The notes beneath the pieces were generated by a model that ran no database searches, was not told the origin of the DNA, and was given only the letters and a program-made list of their open reading frames with translations. The position numbers and the translations under genes are program-made. Below are positions 9,362 through 18,792 of a stretch of DNA of 64,000 bases, piece after piece. Numbering within the stretch: position 1 is the stretch's first letter; each line of letters opens with the position of its first letter. Origin of the DNA: Streptomyces sp. NBC_01210 (GTDB lineage Bacteria > Actinomycetota > Actinomycetes > Streptomycetales > Streptomycetaceae); assembly GCF_036010325.1 (NCBI RefSeq), contig NZ_CP108549.1, positions 310,001-374,000 on the forward strand. The letters are read 5' to 3'.

Positions 9362-9748
9362 CTACCCCTTCCAGAGGGTGATGACGGCGGCGTGGGTGTC
9401 GATCGTCGCGTGGCGGCGGCGCAGCTTGGCGGCGTCGGTGCGGGCGCCGGCGACGGCGGAGGCGAGAGCCGCCTGCGCGGTGGTCGCCGCGACGACGAAG
9501 GTGTGGCTGCCCGACCGGCCGTCCCCCGTGGTGATCGGCATCGTGACGCTCCACAACTGTTCGGGCACTGTGAACTGATGCGAAGGGCTGTGGATCGGGG
9601 CCGTGGTCATCTCGCCCGTGGGGGAAGGGGACGGGGAGGTCCTGGAGGGCGGGGTGGGGCGACCGGGGGCGAAGTGGTCCGTATCGAGGGTGGCGGCTGC
9701 GCGCAGGAACGGGTCGTTGGTGAGGCCGTGTGCGGTCAAGGGAAACAC
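9362..9748 (-). CDS. Hypothetical protein
   Basis: The frame reads about 128 aa from a GTG and ends at the terminator. An internal ATG at 9612 (MTTAPIHSPSHQ) is an alternative start. The middle is proline/serine-rich and the last 75 residues look like a compact domain (LWSVTMPITTGDGRSGSHTF, then alanine-rich helix AATTAQAALASAVAGAR). I recognise no family. Because conjugation-gene debris follows 1 kb away, it could be a passenger of an integrative plasmid; that is inference. Confidence 0.5.
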   Translation of the reverse strand: MFPLTAHGLTNDPFLRAAATLDTDHFAPGRPTPPSRTSPSPSPTGEMTTAPIHSPSHQFTVPEQLWSVTMPITTGDGRSGSHTFVVAATTAQAALASAVAGARTDAAKLRRRHATIDTHAAVITLWKG

Positions 9749-10080
9749 TCCGGATGTGGTGGCGTGGGGTGCGGCACGATCGGGGTTTCGCCTGTGTGGG
9801 GTGCGGCACCTATGGGGTCCTGCGCGCCGATCGATCGGGCTTCGAACCGTGATCTGCGGCGGTAGAACCACAGTGGCCCGCAGCGGGGTGCAGTCACATC
9901 TGGCTAGGGATGGCATCTGCCGTACGGCCGTGGACGGACGGGACTCCCGGCTACCGCCGGAGGAGTACGACCGGTCCGGACGAGGCCGCCCCCAGCCCCG
10001 CGAGAACCTCTTCCGCGCACCGTGCAGGCACAAGGGTCCGCCTGCGGGTGTCCGGCGCGTGGGTGGTCTAGTTTCGGAGC

Positions 10081-10440
10081 ATGGGAGAACGGGCCAAGGA
10101 CTGGCTGATGGTGCTCGGGGGGTCTGCGCGGTGATGCTGGCCCTGCCTGCCTTGGTCAGAGGCCAGCCGCTGGTCTGGACGTACGCGGCGTCCACTGTGG
10201 CCAGCTGCGCTGTGCTGCCGTGGTGCCGACGGTGGCCGCCGCTGGCGCTCGCGGGAGCACTGCTCTTCTCGCTGGTGTCCGTGTACCTCACCGCCTTGGT
10301 GTTCCCGGCGTGCATCCCCGTCCTGATCGCGCTGTACATCGTGGGTTTGACCGGAGCGGTCCGGACGTCAGGTGGTCTGCACGGGCGTGAGCGTGGTCTC
10401 AGTGTTCGTGGTCGTCCAGGCGGCACGACACGTGCCGTCC
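10081..10440 (+). pseudogene. Sensor histidine kinase N-terminal membrane domain, broken
   Basis: Across two or three frames the sequence encodes hydrophobic segments typical of the membrane-spanning N-terminus of streptomycete two-component sensor kinases (MLALPALVRGQPLVWTYAAS, then LAGALLFSLVSVYLTALVF). The ATG at 10081 runs only 17 codons before a frame change, and another shift near 10370 leads to GVSVVSVFVVVQAARH. No kinase domain or partner response regulator follows. Confidence 0.5.
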
Positions 10441-10659
10441 TTCGACTGTCCAGGTGGCCCGGGTCGCCAATCACTGGGAGGCCGCCATCGCCTCCCACGC
10501 GCTGAACTTCCCTCACTGCGATCACTGGAAGGGCGACATCCGCACAGGCGTGGTGCGGCGGGCGGCGGTGAGGGTGGCGCTCCAGATCGGTCCGTAGGAG
10601 GCCTTGTACGACAGCTGGCCCGGCGGTGAAGAAGACCGGAGACAGGGCCTGCGCTGCTG

Positions 10660-11322
10660 GTGGGTGACCTCGTTCACCGAGATCCCCAAAGATGCGCTGC
10701 CGACTGTCCTCAACCCGCTCGCCCGCCTCGCATCCTCCCCCGTCATCAAAGCCTTCCTCGGCTCCCCCGTCGGCAGCTACGACATCCGACGAGCCATGGA
10801 TGACTCCCGGGTGGTGTGGATCTGCCCACCCGGTACCGGCCCCACCGACCGGCTCCTGATCTCCCTGCTGGTTCGCGACATGCTCCGTGCAGGCCTCTCC
10901 CGCCGCGACATGCGGGAAGCGGACCGGACTCCGTTCCGTCTCTACCTCGACGAACTCATCTCCCTGGACGGCGCCGCGTCCTCCACCCTGGCTGAAATCA
11001 CGGAGCAGCTGCGCAAGTTCAGTGTCCGGATGCACGGCATGACGCAGCTGCTGCACCGGCTCAGCCCCGACGTACGCACAGCGCTGCTGCAAAACGCGTC
11101 CTATCTGTCCACCACCGCCGGGTCGGTTGAGGCGATCCGGCACATCACGAGTGAGTGGGGGAGCAAGTCGATCCGGCGGAGGCCGCCGAGCTCGACTACC
11201 TGTATATCGTCGCCGGAGCGAAGGGCGCCGCCAAGGTGCGGTTCGACCAGAAGGGCGGGCTCGGCACCGCCGCCCTGCTGGACTGGGTCAACGGGATCGA
11301 CGTCGCCTGGAACGCGGCCTGA
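10660..11322 (+). pseudogene. Conjugation / type IV coupling-type ATPase, C-terminal part
   Basis: The reading EIPKDALPTVLNPLARLASS, SRVVWICPPGTGPTDRLLIS and the Walker-B-like FRLYLDELISLDGA, followed by LRKFSVRMHGMTQLLHRLSP, match the C-terminal half of TraG/VirD4-like DNA-transfer ATPases in actinomycete mobile elements. The N-terminal nucleotide-binding half is missing. Near 11160 the frame shifts; a plausible tail (AELDYLYIVAGAKGAAKVRF) ends at 11322 and may or may not belong to the same protein. Remnant of an integrative conjugative element. Confidence 0.65.
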
Positions 11323-11338
11323 AGCGGCCGCGCAACCA

Positions 11339-11575
11339 TGTCTGCCCCCCTCGCCATGGTGATCTTCAGCTGGATCGCGATCGTCATTCTGTATCTCGCT
11401 CTGGCCGCTGTGCTGCGCGAAGTGCGGATGCTGCGCCGGCAGGTGATGCTCGCGCCGCGACCGCGGCGCCGCCGTCCGAGCTGATGCTTCCCACGTCGTT
11501 CGTGGAGCGCATCGCTGAACCCGGCCGAGAACGCACGGTGCTGGTTGCCGACTCGGGCTGCCCGCTGTGCCGGTA
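11339..11575 (+). pseudogene. Membrane-anchored thioredoxin-like protein, N-terminal fragment
   Basis: ATG then a single N-terminal hydrophobic helix (FSWIAIVILYLALAAVL) and a basic stretch, then after a frame change SFVERIAEPGRERTVLVADS followed by CPLC. The CxxC at the end of a beta strand suggests a TlpA/MauD-type redox protein. It is cut immediately after CPLCR, where the selD remnant begins on the other strand. Confidence 0.45.
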
Positions 11576-11589
11576 ACGCGGCCGCCTCC

Positions 11590-12332
11590 CTCGCCGAGAG
11601 TGCGACACCCGTCCGGACCAGCTTGTAGAGATGACCCAGCAGACCAAATCCCGTGACATCAGTGGCACATCGCACCCCCGCCGAAACGGCGGCCGCGCTC
11701 GCGCGGTCGTTGAGCTCCGTCATCGCCGCGACCGCCTGCGGGAATCCTCTCCCGTGGCCTTGTGCCGGGTGTTGAGCACCCCGATGCCGAGCGGTTTGGT
11801 CAGCGAGAGCGGCAGACCAGGACGGCCGGAGTCGTTTCGCAACAAGTGGTCGAGATCGACGACGCCGGTGACCGCCATGCCGTACTTGGGCTCTGCGTCG
11901 TCCACGCTGTGCCCCCCACAGACCGGGCAGCCCGCTTCGCCCGCGGTGTCGGCCCCGCCGCGCAGGACTTCCGCAGCCAGCTCCATGGGCAACGTCTCGC
12001 GGGGCCAGCACAACAGGTTGACCGCCACCACCGGACGGCCACCCATGGCATACACATCGGACAGCGCATTGGCCGCCGCGATCCGGCCCCACGTGTACGG
12101 ATCGTCCACGACGGGCGTGAAGAAGTCGGTGGTCGACACCACGCCGCGCGACGAGTCGATGGCGACCACGGCAGCGTCGTCCCCGTACTCCGCGCCGACC
12201 ACCAGGTGCGCCGAAGGCATGGCCAGGCCTGCGAGCACCTCTTCCAGCTCCCCCGGCGGAATCTTGCACGCACAGCCACCGCCGCGCGCGTATGTGGGTG
12301 AGGCGAATCTCGGTGCCGTTGGTCGAGTCCAT
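11590..12332 (-). pseudogene. selD: selenide, water dikinase (SelD), broken
   Basis: SelD makes selenophosphate, the selenium donor for tRNA-Sec charging. From ATG at 12332 the sequence reads MDSTNGTEIRLTH; an extra base near 12300 then shifts the frame to YARGGGCACKIPPGELEEVL (catalytic Cys and Lys present). It continues through GDDAAVVAI and the AMGGRPVVAVNLL block. A second shift near 11760 moves to FPQAVAAMTELNDRASAAAV and TDVTGFGLLGHLYKLV, after which the last third is missing at the junction with the redox fragment. It diverges from tRNA-Sec, selA and selB, the usual selenium-island arrangement. As written it cannot make active enzyme. Confidence 0.88.
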
Positions 12333-12380
12333 AACTCCAGCAGAACACACTCAGTCCCCACCCAGGAAGGCCCTCAGCTT

Positions 12381-12476
12381 GGAGGCGTCCGGCGCATGGT
12401 GGCGCGCCGCGGTCTTCAAAACCGACGTGGCCGGTTCTCCCGGCCAGGCGGGTTCGATTCCCGTCCGCCTCCGCCA
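12381..12476 (+). tRNA. selC: tRNA-Sec (anticodon TCA)
   Basis: The 96-base sequence has the features of bacterial tRNA-Sec. The acceptor pair is GGAGGCG with CGCCTCC, and the CCA is encoded. The anticodon loop CTTCAAA reads TCA (12416-12418), and there is a long variable arm (TGGCCGG paired with CCGGCCA) and the T loop TTCGATT. It decodes UGA as selenocysteine. It lies 23 bases upstream of selA and probably shares its transcript. Confidence 0.93.
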
Positions 12477-12499
12477 AACTTCCACCACGGGAGCCATCG

Positions 12500-13783
12500 A
12501 TGACTGATCCGCGGCGTCACATTCCCCGCACCGATGCACTGCTCGCCGCGCCGGAACTGCACTCCGCCATTGCCCACTTGGGACGAACCGCGGTCAAAGG
12601 CGTCGTCAAGGCCGCGCAAGAGCGGGTCAGACGAGACGAGATCGACCCGAGCGAGGTGCTCGCCGAGGTCCTGCGGACCCTGCCGGAAACCGCGAACAGC
12701 CTATGGGCAGTGATCAACGCAACGGGCATCGTCGTGCACACCAACCTGGGCCGCGCCCCGCTGTCGGCCGCGGCCGTCGACGCCGTCGTCAGTGCCGCCG
12801 GGTACACCGACGTCGAGTTCGACCTTTCCTCGGGCACCCGTGCACGCCGCGGTCGCGGGGTGCACGAGGCGTTGCTGGCGGCCTTGCCCGAGGCCGGCGA
12901 TGTACACGTGGTGAACAACAACGCCGCCGCGCTCGTGCTCTGCGCGCTTGCCCTGGCCGACGGGCGGGAGATCGTGGTCAGCAGGGGCGAACTGGTCGCC
13001 ATCGGCGATGGTTTCCGGCTGCCCGAGCTGATGGAGAGTACCGGCGCTCGGCTGCGCGAGGTTGGTACGACGAACCGGACAACGCTGGATGACTACACTT
13101 CGGCGGTCGGCCACGACACCGCGTTTGTACTGAAGGTGCATCCGTCCAATTTCGTGGTGACCGGTTTCGTGAAGTCGACCGACGTCGCCGCCCTGTCCGC
13201 ACTGGACGATCCGATCGTCGTCGACGTCGGCTCCGGGCTGCTGCGGCGCGACTTCGCGCTGCCCCAGGAGCCGGATGTGCAGAGTGCATTGCAGGCCGGC
13301 GCGGCACTGGTGACCGCGAGTGGGGACAAGCTGCTGGGTGGCCCCCAAGCCGGCCTGATCTTCGGCGATGCCGGTCTGGTAAGGCAGTTGGCGCGGCATC
13401 CACTGGCTCGTGCGCTCCGGACGGACAAGCTGACGCTGGCCGCGATGGAGGCGACCATTCGCGGACCGCGCCCACCGGTCGTGCAGGCGCTGCACGCCGA
13501 GCCTGCCGAACTGCGGGCGCGCGCCCAGGCGATGGTGGCTCAGTTGTCCGACTTCGGCGCGCGCATCGTCGCCTCGACGGCCATGGTCGGTGGCGGCGGC
13601 GCGCCGGAAGTCGCGCTTCCCAGTGTGGCGCTCAGCCTGCCCGCGCGGTACGGCGCCGCGCTGCGCGTCGGCAGGCCGCCGGTTGTGGGCCGGGTGATGG
13701 GCAGTCGTTGCCTGCTCGATCTGCGCACGATCGATCCACGGCAGGACAACCAGGTCGTCGTCGCCGTACGGTCCGTATCATGA
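12500..13783 (+). CDS. selA: L-seryl-tRNA(Sec) selenium transferase
   Basis: PLP enzyme that converts seryl-tRNA(Sec) to selenocysteyl-tRNA(Sec) with selenophosphate. Full length at 427 aa. Visible landmarks are VINATGIVVHTNLGRAPLS (residues 71-89), the EVGTTNRT motif (187-194) and the PLP-binding Lys K277 in VTASGDKLLGGPQAG. A GGGAG ribosome site lies just before ATG. Its last codons overlap selB by ATGA, so the two are translationally coupled; tRNA-Sec lies directly upstream. Confidence 0.96.
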   Translation: MTDPRRHIPRTDALLAAPELHSAIAHLGRTAVKGVVKAAQERVRRDEIDPSEVLAEVLRTLPETANSLWAVINATGIVVHTNLGRAPLSAAAVDAVVSAAGYTDVEFDLSSGTRARRGRGVHEALLAALPEAGDVHVVNNNAAALVLCALALADGREIVVSRGELVAIGDGFRLPELMESTGARLREVGTTNRTTLDDYTSAVGHDTAFVLKVHPSNFVVTGFVKSTDVAALSALDDPIVVDVGSGLLRRDFALPQEPDVQSALQAGAALVTASGDKLLGGPQAGLIFGDAGLVRQLARHPLARALRTDKLTLAAMEATIRGPRPPVVQALHAEPAELRARAQAMVAQLSDFGARIVASTAMVGGGGAPEVALPSVALSLPARYGAALRVGRPPVVGRVMGSRCLLDLRTIDPRQDNQVVVAVRSVS

Positions 13784-15552
13784 TCGTCGTAGCCACGGCC
13801 GGACATGTCGACCACGGCAAGAGCGCTCTGGTCCGCGCACTCACCGGTCGTGACCCGGACCGGCTCGCCGAGGAGCGCCGCCGCGGGCTCACCCTGGATC
13901 TCGGATTCGCTCGGTGCGACCTGCCGAGCGGGCGGCGGGCCGCCTTCGTCGACGTACCGGGTCACGAGCGGTATCTGCAAACCATGCTGGCCGGACTCGG
14001 CCCCGTCCGTGCCGCGCTGCTGGCAGTGGCCGCGGACCAGGGCTGGGCCGCGCAGACCGCCGAGCACGCCGACGCACTGGCCGCCTTCGCCGTGCCGCAA
14101 CTGCTGCTCGTGATCACTCGCTGCGACCTGGCCGATTCCGAGCCCACGGCGGCCATCGCCCGTCGTGAGCTGCTCACGCGCGGTCTCCCAGCCCTGCCCC
14201 CGGTGGCGACGAGCGCGCACACCGGCCAGGGTCTCGATGCGCTGCGCGCCGCACTCGACCTGCTTTCGCCGGCGCTCCCACCCAGCCCGGGACCGGTGCG
14301 GCTGTGTGTGGACCGGGCCTTCACGGTCTCGGGCGCGGGCACCGTCGTGACGGGCACCCTGCTCGGTGGAACTCTTCGCGTCGGGGACCGGCTTGAGCTG
14401 TGCCCATCTGTCGAGGGGCCGAGTGCAACCGTCCGGGAGCTCCACGTATGCGAGCGACCCGTGACCGAGGCCTCGGGTCCCACACGCGTCGCGGTCAACC
14501 TCCGCCGCGTCCCCCGCGACGCCGTGCCCCGCGGCAGCGCCCTGCTCACTCCGGACGCTTGGGTCACCAGCACGCTGGCTGATGTCCGACTGCATGCCCT
14601 CGGCGCGGATCCACCGGCGCTGCCCAGCGAGGTGATGTGCCACCTCGGCACGGCCCGTCGCCCGGCCCGGCTGCGCAGGCTCTCCGGCGACCTCGGCCAG
14701 CTCCGGCTGTCCGCACCGCTACCGCCGCATGTGGGAGACCGGCTCGCGGTGCGCGACCCCGCGACTCGTGTGGTGCTGGGCGCAACCGTGCTGGATCCGA
14801 TGCCCGAGCGCATTGCCGACCGCGGAGCGGCAGGGCGGCGCAGGGCCGCTCTGGAGTCCGCGACCGGGCAGCCGCTGCTCTCCTCCGAGCTCAAGCGCCG
14901 CGGTCTGGCCCGCGGCGTGGATCTGCGCCGACTCGGTATCCCCTTGCCTGCCGTCGATCGGCCGGAGCAGGAATGGTTCATCGATCCCGAACACTGGCGG
15001 CAGCTCGCCGAACAACTGCTGAGCCTGGTCCGGACCCACAGCGAACAATCCGTCACCGCACCGGAACTCAGCAGGGATCAGGTACGAGAGGCGCTCACTC
15101 TCCCCGACTTCCGAGTGATCGACCTCATCCTCTCGACCCGGCTCAGGGAACAGCTCGGACGCATCGGTATGGCTGACGCCCCACTGCCCTCCGGACTGAA
15201 CAGAGTCGCCGAGACCGCTCAACGGGAACTCGCTGCCGCAAGATGGCGAGCGCCAACTGCCGAGCGGTGGCGTGAGCTCGGGGTCAACACGGCCGAACTC
15301 CACGCGCTGGCCTGGCACGACGTGCTCGTACGACTGGCACCGAACGTCTACCTCACGCCCGAAGCGATTGAGCAGTCCCTCGCCGTACTCCGAGATCTGC
15401 CCGTTCCCTTCCGGGTAAGCCAGGCGCGAACCGCCCTGGCCGCACCTCGGCGAGTTGTCGTACCGCTGCTGGAACACCTCGATCGTCAGGGGATCACCGA
15501 AAGAATCAGCGACGACGGCCGCCGACAATTGCGCGGACCGGCGCCGGCGTGA
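13780..15552 (+). CDS. selB: Selenocysteine-specific elongation factor
   Basis: GTPase that delivers Sec-tRNA to the ribosome at UGA codons marked by a SECIS hairpin. 590 aa, normal length. The start at the ATGA overlap with selA gives MIVVATAGHVDHGKSALVRA (G1). LTLDLGFARCDL, DVPGHERY (G3) and a G4 variant VITRCD follow. After the EF-Tu-like domains come the C-terminal winged-helix repeats (for example LSSELKRRGLARGVDLRRLG and PFRVSQARTALAAPRRVVV) that bind SECIS. The frame is intact, in contrast to selD. Confidence 0.96.
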   Translation: MIVVATAGHVDHGKSALVRALTGRDPDRLAEERRRGLTLDLGFARCDLPSGRRAAFVDVPGHERYLQTMLAGLGPVRAALLAVAADQGWAAQTAEHADALAAFAVPQLLLVITRCDLADSEPTAAIARRELLTRGLPALPPVATSAHTGQGLDALRAALDLLSPALPPSPGPVRLCVDRAFTVSGAGTVVTGTLLGGTLRVGDRLELCPSVEGPSATVRELHVCERPVTEASGPTRVAVNLRRVPRDAVPRGSALLTPDAWVTSTLADVRLHALGADPPALPSEVMCHLGTARRPARLRRLSGDLGQLRLSAPLPPHVGDRLAVRDPATRVVLGATVLDPMPERIADRGAAGRRRAALESATGQPLLSSELKRRGLARGVDLRRLGIPLPAVDRPEQEWFIDPEHWRQLAEQLLSLVRTHSEQSVTAPELSRDQVREALTLPDFRVIDLILSTRLREQLGRIGMADAPLPSGLNRVAETAQRELAAARWRAPTAERWRELGVNTAELHALAWHDVLVRLAPNVYLTPEAIEQSLAVLRDLPVPFRVSQARTALAAPRRVVVPLLEHLDRQGITERISDDGRRQLRGPAPA

Positions 15553-15774
15553 CACACCCGCGTGAGAAGCCCGCTTCCGTTCGGCGAGTGAGGACCGGGC
15601 GAAGCCGCTGAACGCGTGGGCCGCCTCGTCCGCGTCGGCCATGGACTGCATGATTGTGCCGTGCCCGGCGACGAACGGGCGAGTTGAGGCGCCAGCGCGG
15701 CGCCCTCGGCCGCGCCTCCAACTGTCGCAGCGCCTCCGGCCAGGGCTCCATCGGCGACAGCGGCCGCGCCATAG

Positions 15775-16200
15775 ATGCGCGGAGTGCGCGGTTTCAGCGA
15801 CCCCACCGCCCTCCGGCAGGAGGAGCGCAACCTGCCCGTCTTCTTCCAGCGGTGCGCGGACCACGAGAACGGCTGCGAACTGCCCTTCAACCTGATCACG
15901 GCCGAAGGAGACAACAGCAACGGCGTCGGCATCGAAGGGCTCGGAATGGGCAAGGAGAGAGACTACGGCACCTGGAACCATGGCCGGATGGACGGCTACT
16001 GCCCTGTGCACAAGGGCGGCTCTGACCAGATATCAGAAACGCTCTACCCTCTCGGGGGCGGCGAGTTCAGTGAGCTGAGCCATGGTATGGGTTACTTCAC
16101 CCGCACAGAGATGCCCTTCTACCATGCGCTCGCCAACTCGTTCACGAGCGGGGACAACTACTTCCAGTCCACGTCCACACAGACCAACCGAATCGCTTGG
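15775..16200 (+). pseudogene. Phospholipase C / phosphoesterase fragment
   Basis: RGVRGFSDPTALR, NHGRMDGYCPVHKGG and GYFTRTEMPFYHALANSFTS are landmarks of the bacterial phosphoesterase family (PF04185) that includes non-haemolytic phospholipase C. The export signal and catalytic N-terminus are missing upstream, and similarity ends after STQTNR near 16190 just before a strong hairpin. Degraded secreted enzyme gene. Confidence 0.65.
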
Positions 16201-16243
16201 TGGCGGTCAGCTGTACCAACAGGGCCTCGGCGACGCAACTCCC

Positions 16244-16282
16244 GACGGTGGGGGTACGGACGAAGTCCGTACCCCCACCGTC
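16244..16282. terminator. Strong hairpin terminator
   Basis: GACGGTGGGGGTACGGAC and its exact complement are separated by only GAA, an 18-bp perfect stem. It lies 105 bases beyond the stop codon of the protease gene on the minus strand and just after the phospholipase remnant on the plus strand. Confidence 0.8.
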
Positions 16283-16386
16283 GCATCCGCCTCAGTGGCG
16301 CCATCGGCAATGTCAGGGGCTGCCGGTTACAGACATGTGCCCCGGGCCCTTGGGGCCGGACAACGAAATCGGTCCGGCTCGGAGCG

Positions 16387-17310
16387 TCAGACGATGTCGA
16401 GTCCGTAGGCGCTGAGCGCCTCCGTAACAGGCTGGTAGAAGCTGGTGCCGCCCTGGGAACAGTCGCCGCTGCCCCCAGAAGTCACGCCGAGCGCGGTACT
16501 TCCTGAGAACATTGCCCCGCCGCTGTCGCCTCGTTCGGCACAGACGGTGGTCTGAATCAGACCGTAGACCGTGCCTTCCTGGTAGTTCACGGTCACGTTG
16601 AGGCCGGTGACCACGCCGCTGTGGAGGCCAGTCGTGCTGCCGCTGCGCTGGACCGACTGGCCGACATAGGCGTCGCCTGCGCCGGTGATGTCACGGTAGG
16701 TGCCGTCGTAGAGATAAACCCGGCCGTCCGCAGCGGCGGCGCTGGTAAGCCGAACGGCGCCGTAGTCGTTGTCGGGGAAGCTGGAAGCGGCAGTGGAGCC
16801 CAGAGTTGAGGTGAGCGCGCTGTCCCCGTACCAGGTGCTGCCGAGGTTGGTGCAGTGACCGGCCGTGAGAGCGTAGTAGTTGCCGGTTGTGTGGCTGAGG
16901 AGGTTGAAGCCCAGAGAACAGCGTCCGCCGGAGGAGTGGATGCCCTCCCCGCCCGCCATGAGCTTAGACAACGTACCGGGCATCCGCTTGATCTGAAGGG
17001 AATCGGCATGATGGCCGGCAGCCTTCTTGATCGCCTCTATCTCAGCAGCCGAAACAGAGTCATCGGCAGTGACCACAACTCTGCCCGACACCGTGTCCGT
17101 GTACCAGGCAATGCCCGTCACGTCCGTATCGAGTACGGCGTCGCTCACCAGAGCGAGCTGCGCCATGGTGGGCCGACTGCTGCTGCCTGCTTCAGCCACG
17201 GCGACCGGAGCTGTGACCATGAGCACAGCCAGCAGTGCCGATGCGACGGCAATGATCCGCCCTGGCCTCTGCGGCGTGCCGCGGAGATTCGAAAAACGCG
17301 AGAAGTTCAC
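16387..17310 (-). CDS. Secreted S1 serine protease, streptogrisin/alpha-lytic type
   Basis: A 307-aa secreted chymotrypsin-like protease. The GTG start is set by a GGAGG site 5 bases upstream. A basic N-terminus and hydrophobic core to about residue 39 (ending PVAVAEAG) form the signal peptide. A propeptide to about residue 119 acts as folding chaperone, and the mature enzyme begins near [17 protein letters not shown]. The triad is H152 (LTAGHC), D182 (DNDYGAV) and S263 (GDSGGA); cysteines 131/153 and 257/284 match the two conserved disulfides. It is monocistronic with a strong terminator downstream. Confidence 0.94.
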   Translation of the reverse strand: MNFSRFSNLRGTPQRPGRIIAVASALLAVLMVTAPVAVAEAGSSSRPTMAQLALVSDAVLDTDVTGIAWYTDTVSGRVVVTADDSVSAAEIEAIKKAAGHHADSLQIKRMPGTLSKLMAGGEGIHSSGGRCSLGFNLLSHTTGNYYALTAGHCTNLGSTWYGDSALTSTLGSTAASSFPDNDYGAVRLTSAAAADGRVYLYDGTYRDITGAGDAYVGQSVQRSGSTTGLHSGVVTGLNVTVNYQEGTVYGLIQTTVCAERGDSGGAMFSGSTALGVTSGGSGDCSQGGTSFYQPVTEALSAYGLDIV

Positions 17311-17704
17311 TTGATCCTCCTGTGGGGGTGGGGAAGCCGGGAAGCCGTGCCGCTGATGCGACCGGCCAGCACTCGGATTGAGTACCGCCTCCGCTTCGAA
17401 TGTGTTGCAGGGGCTGAGGCGTTGGAGTCTTGGGCTGCTGCCGGAGCGGGGACAAGAGAACTTTTCGGCCACCCAGCGGCACGCGCCCCAGCGGTTTGTA
17501 CCGGGTGGGGTGCGAGGTGGCCGGAGGAGGCCACAAGTCAGGTCAGGAGTGGATGAATCCACTGACATGGTCGTCCGACCACGGGCGAGGGCGCGCCGCG
17601 CCCTTCCCGGCTCAAGGGCGCGGGGAAGATGAGCAATTCGTCGTTGCCGCCGACACAGCGGTCTCTTCCTGCCTGCCTCGCTTGCTCTGGTGCGCTCCCG
17701 CGTC
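17311..17704. other. Gene-free stretch upstream of the protease
   Basis: It must hold the protease promoter at its left edge. I see no convincing coding frame and no clear -35/-10 pair. The right edge is the IS5-type element. Confidence 0.4.
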
Positions 17705-17707
17705 TAA

Positions 17708-18789
17708 AAGAGCGTTCGTCCGTGGGTTCGTGTTTGATCCCGGGCTTATGCATCACGCCAGTTGAGGGTCGATTCATGGGCGAGTCTGCGGCTCATCAGG
17801 TCGATCATCGCGAGGTGCATCATCGCTTCGGAGCGGTGGCGGTGGGTCTCGTAGTCGCGGGCGAGGCGGCGGTGGTGCATCAGCCATCCGACGGTCCGCT
17901 CGACGGTCCAGCGTCGAGGCAGGACCTTGAATCCTTGGACGGCAAGGTCGCGTTGGACGACGTGGACGTCGATGCCGAGGCGGGCACCGTGGTCAATGGC
18001 CGTGGTGCGGTATGCGGTGTCGGCCCAGGCCTTGGTGATGCGTGGGTGGGCGGCGGCGATCTGGGAGAGCAGGTGGACTCCGCCGGCGTTGTCGGAGACG
18101 CTGGCTGCGGGTGACCGCGACGGCGAGGAGCAGGCCGTGGGTGTCGATACCGAGGTGGCGTTTGCGGCCGACGATCCGTTTGCCGGCATCGGTGCCCTGC
18201 TCGGTTCGGTGCAGTTGGCGGAGGTGTTGATGCTCTGGGAGTGCAGCACGCGCTGGGCTCCGGGTTACAGCCTTCGGCTGCGCGGACCATGCGTCGCAGT
18301 AGGGCGTTGAGCTGCTCGAAGACGCCGTCCTTCTGCCGGCAGGCGAAGTAGCGGTAGGTGGTGGGCCAGGGTGGGAAGTCGTGCGGCAGGTAGCGCCAGG
18401 GGATGCCGGTGCGGTCGACGTAGAGGATGGCGTTCATCAGCAGGCGCTGGTCATGCTCGCACGGGCGGCCGATGTCGAGGCCCCTACCGCGGCGCTCGGC
18501 CCGCCAGGCGGACAGGACCGGTTCGATCAACTCCCAGCGGGCGTCGGACAGGTCACTTGGATAGCGACGGTGTGCGGCCGTGTTTGGGTAGTACTACGCG
18601 ATGCCATCCACCCGTGAGGGCGTGAACAGGGGTGAAGGGAGGCATCGTGGGACCAGGCAGGAGCAGCAGGCGCGAAACAGACGGCATGCCGTGGCACCGG
18701 CCCCGTCGTCCTCACGAAACGCCATCCGTCTCAGTCTCCCAGCCTCTGGAATCCTCCTGAAAATGGATGAGACAGGCCGAAACGCTCTT
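17708..18789. mobile_element. IS5-type element, copy 1 (decayed), TAA flanks
   Basis: The ends begin AAGAGCGTT on both sides and TAA lies directly outside each end (17705-17707 and 18790-18792), consistent with a TNA-type target duplication. The internal transposase is defective. The right end directly adjoins copy 2, which has the same terminal bases. Confidence 0.65.
17746..18581 (-). pseudogene. IS5-family transposase, copy 1
   Basis: Homologous throughout to copy 2 (19008-19847). The position matching the ATG of copy 2 is ACG here. The first frame runs YPSDLSDARWELIEPVL and NAILYVDRTGIPWRYLPHDF to about 18235, then the frame changes. The DDE part (NAGGVHLLSQIAAAHPRITK and RRWTVERTVGWLMHHRRLAR) ends at 17746 in another frame. 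At least two frameshifts plus the lost start make it inactive. Confidence 0.8.
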
Positions 18790-18792
18790 TAA

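Noticed and set aside
9362..11143. 593-aa minus-strand open frame
   Set aside because: Only its last 130 codons look like protein; the rest is antisense to recognisable kinase and conjugation-ATPase remnants and is open because of high GC.
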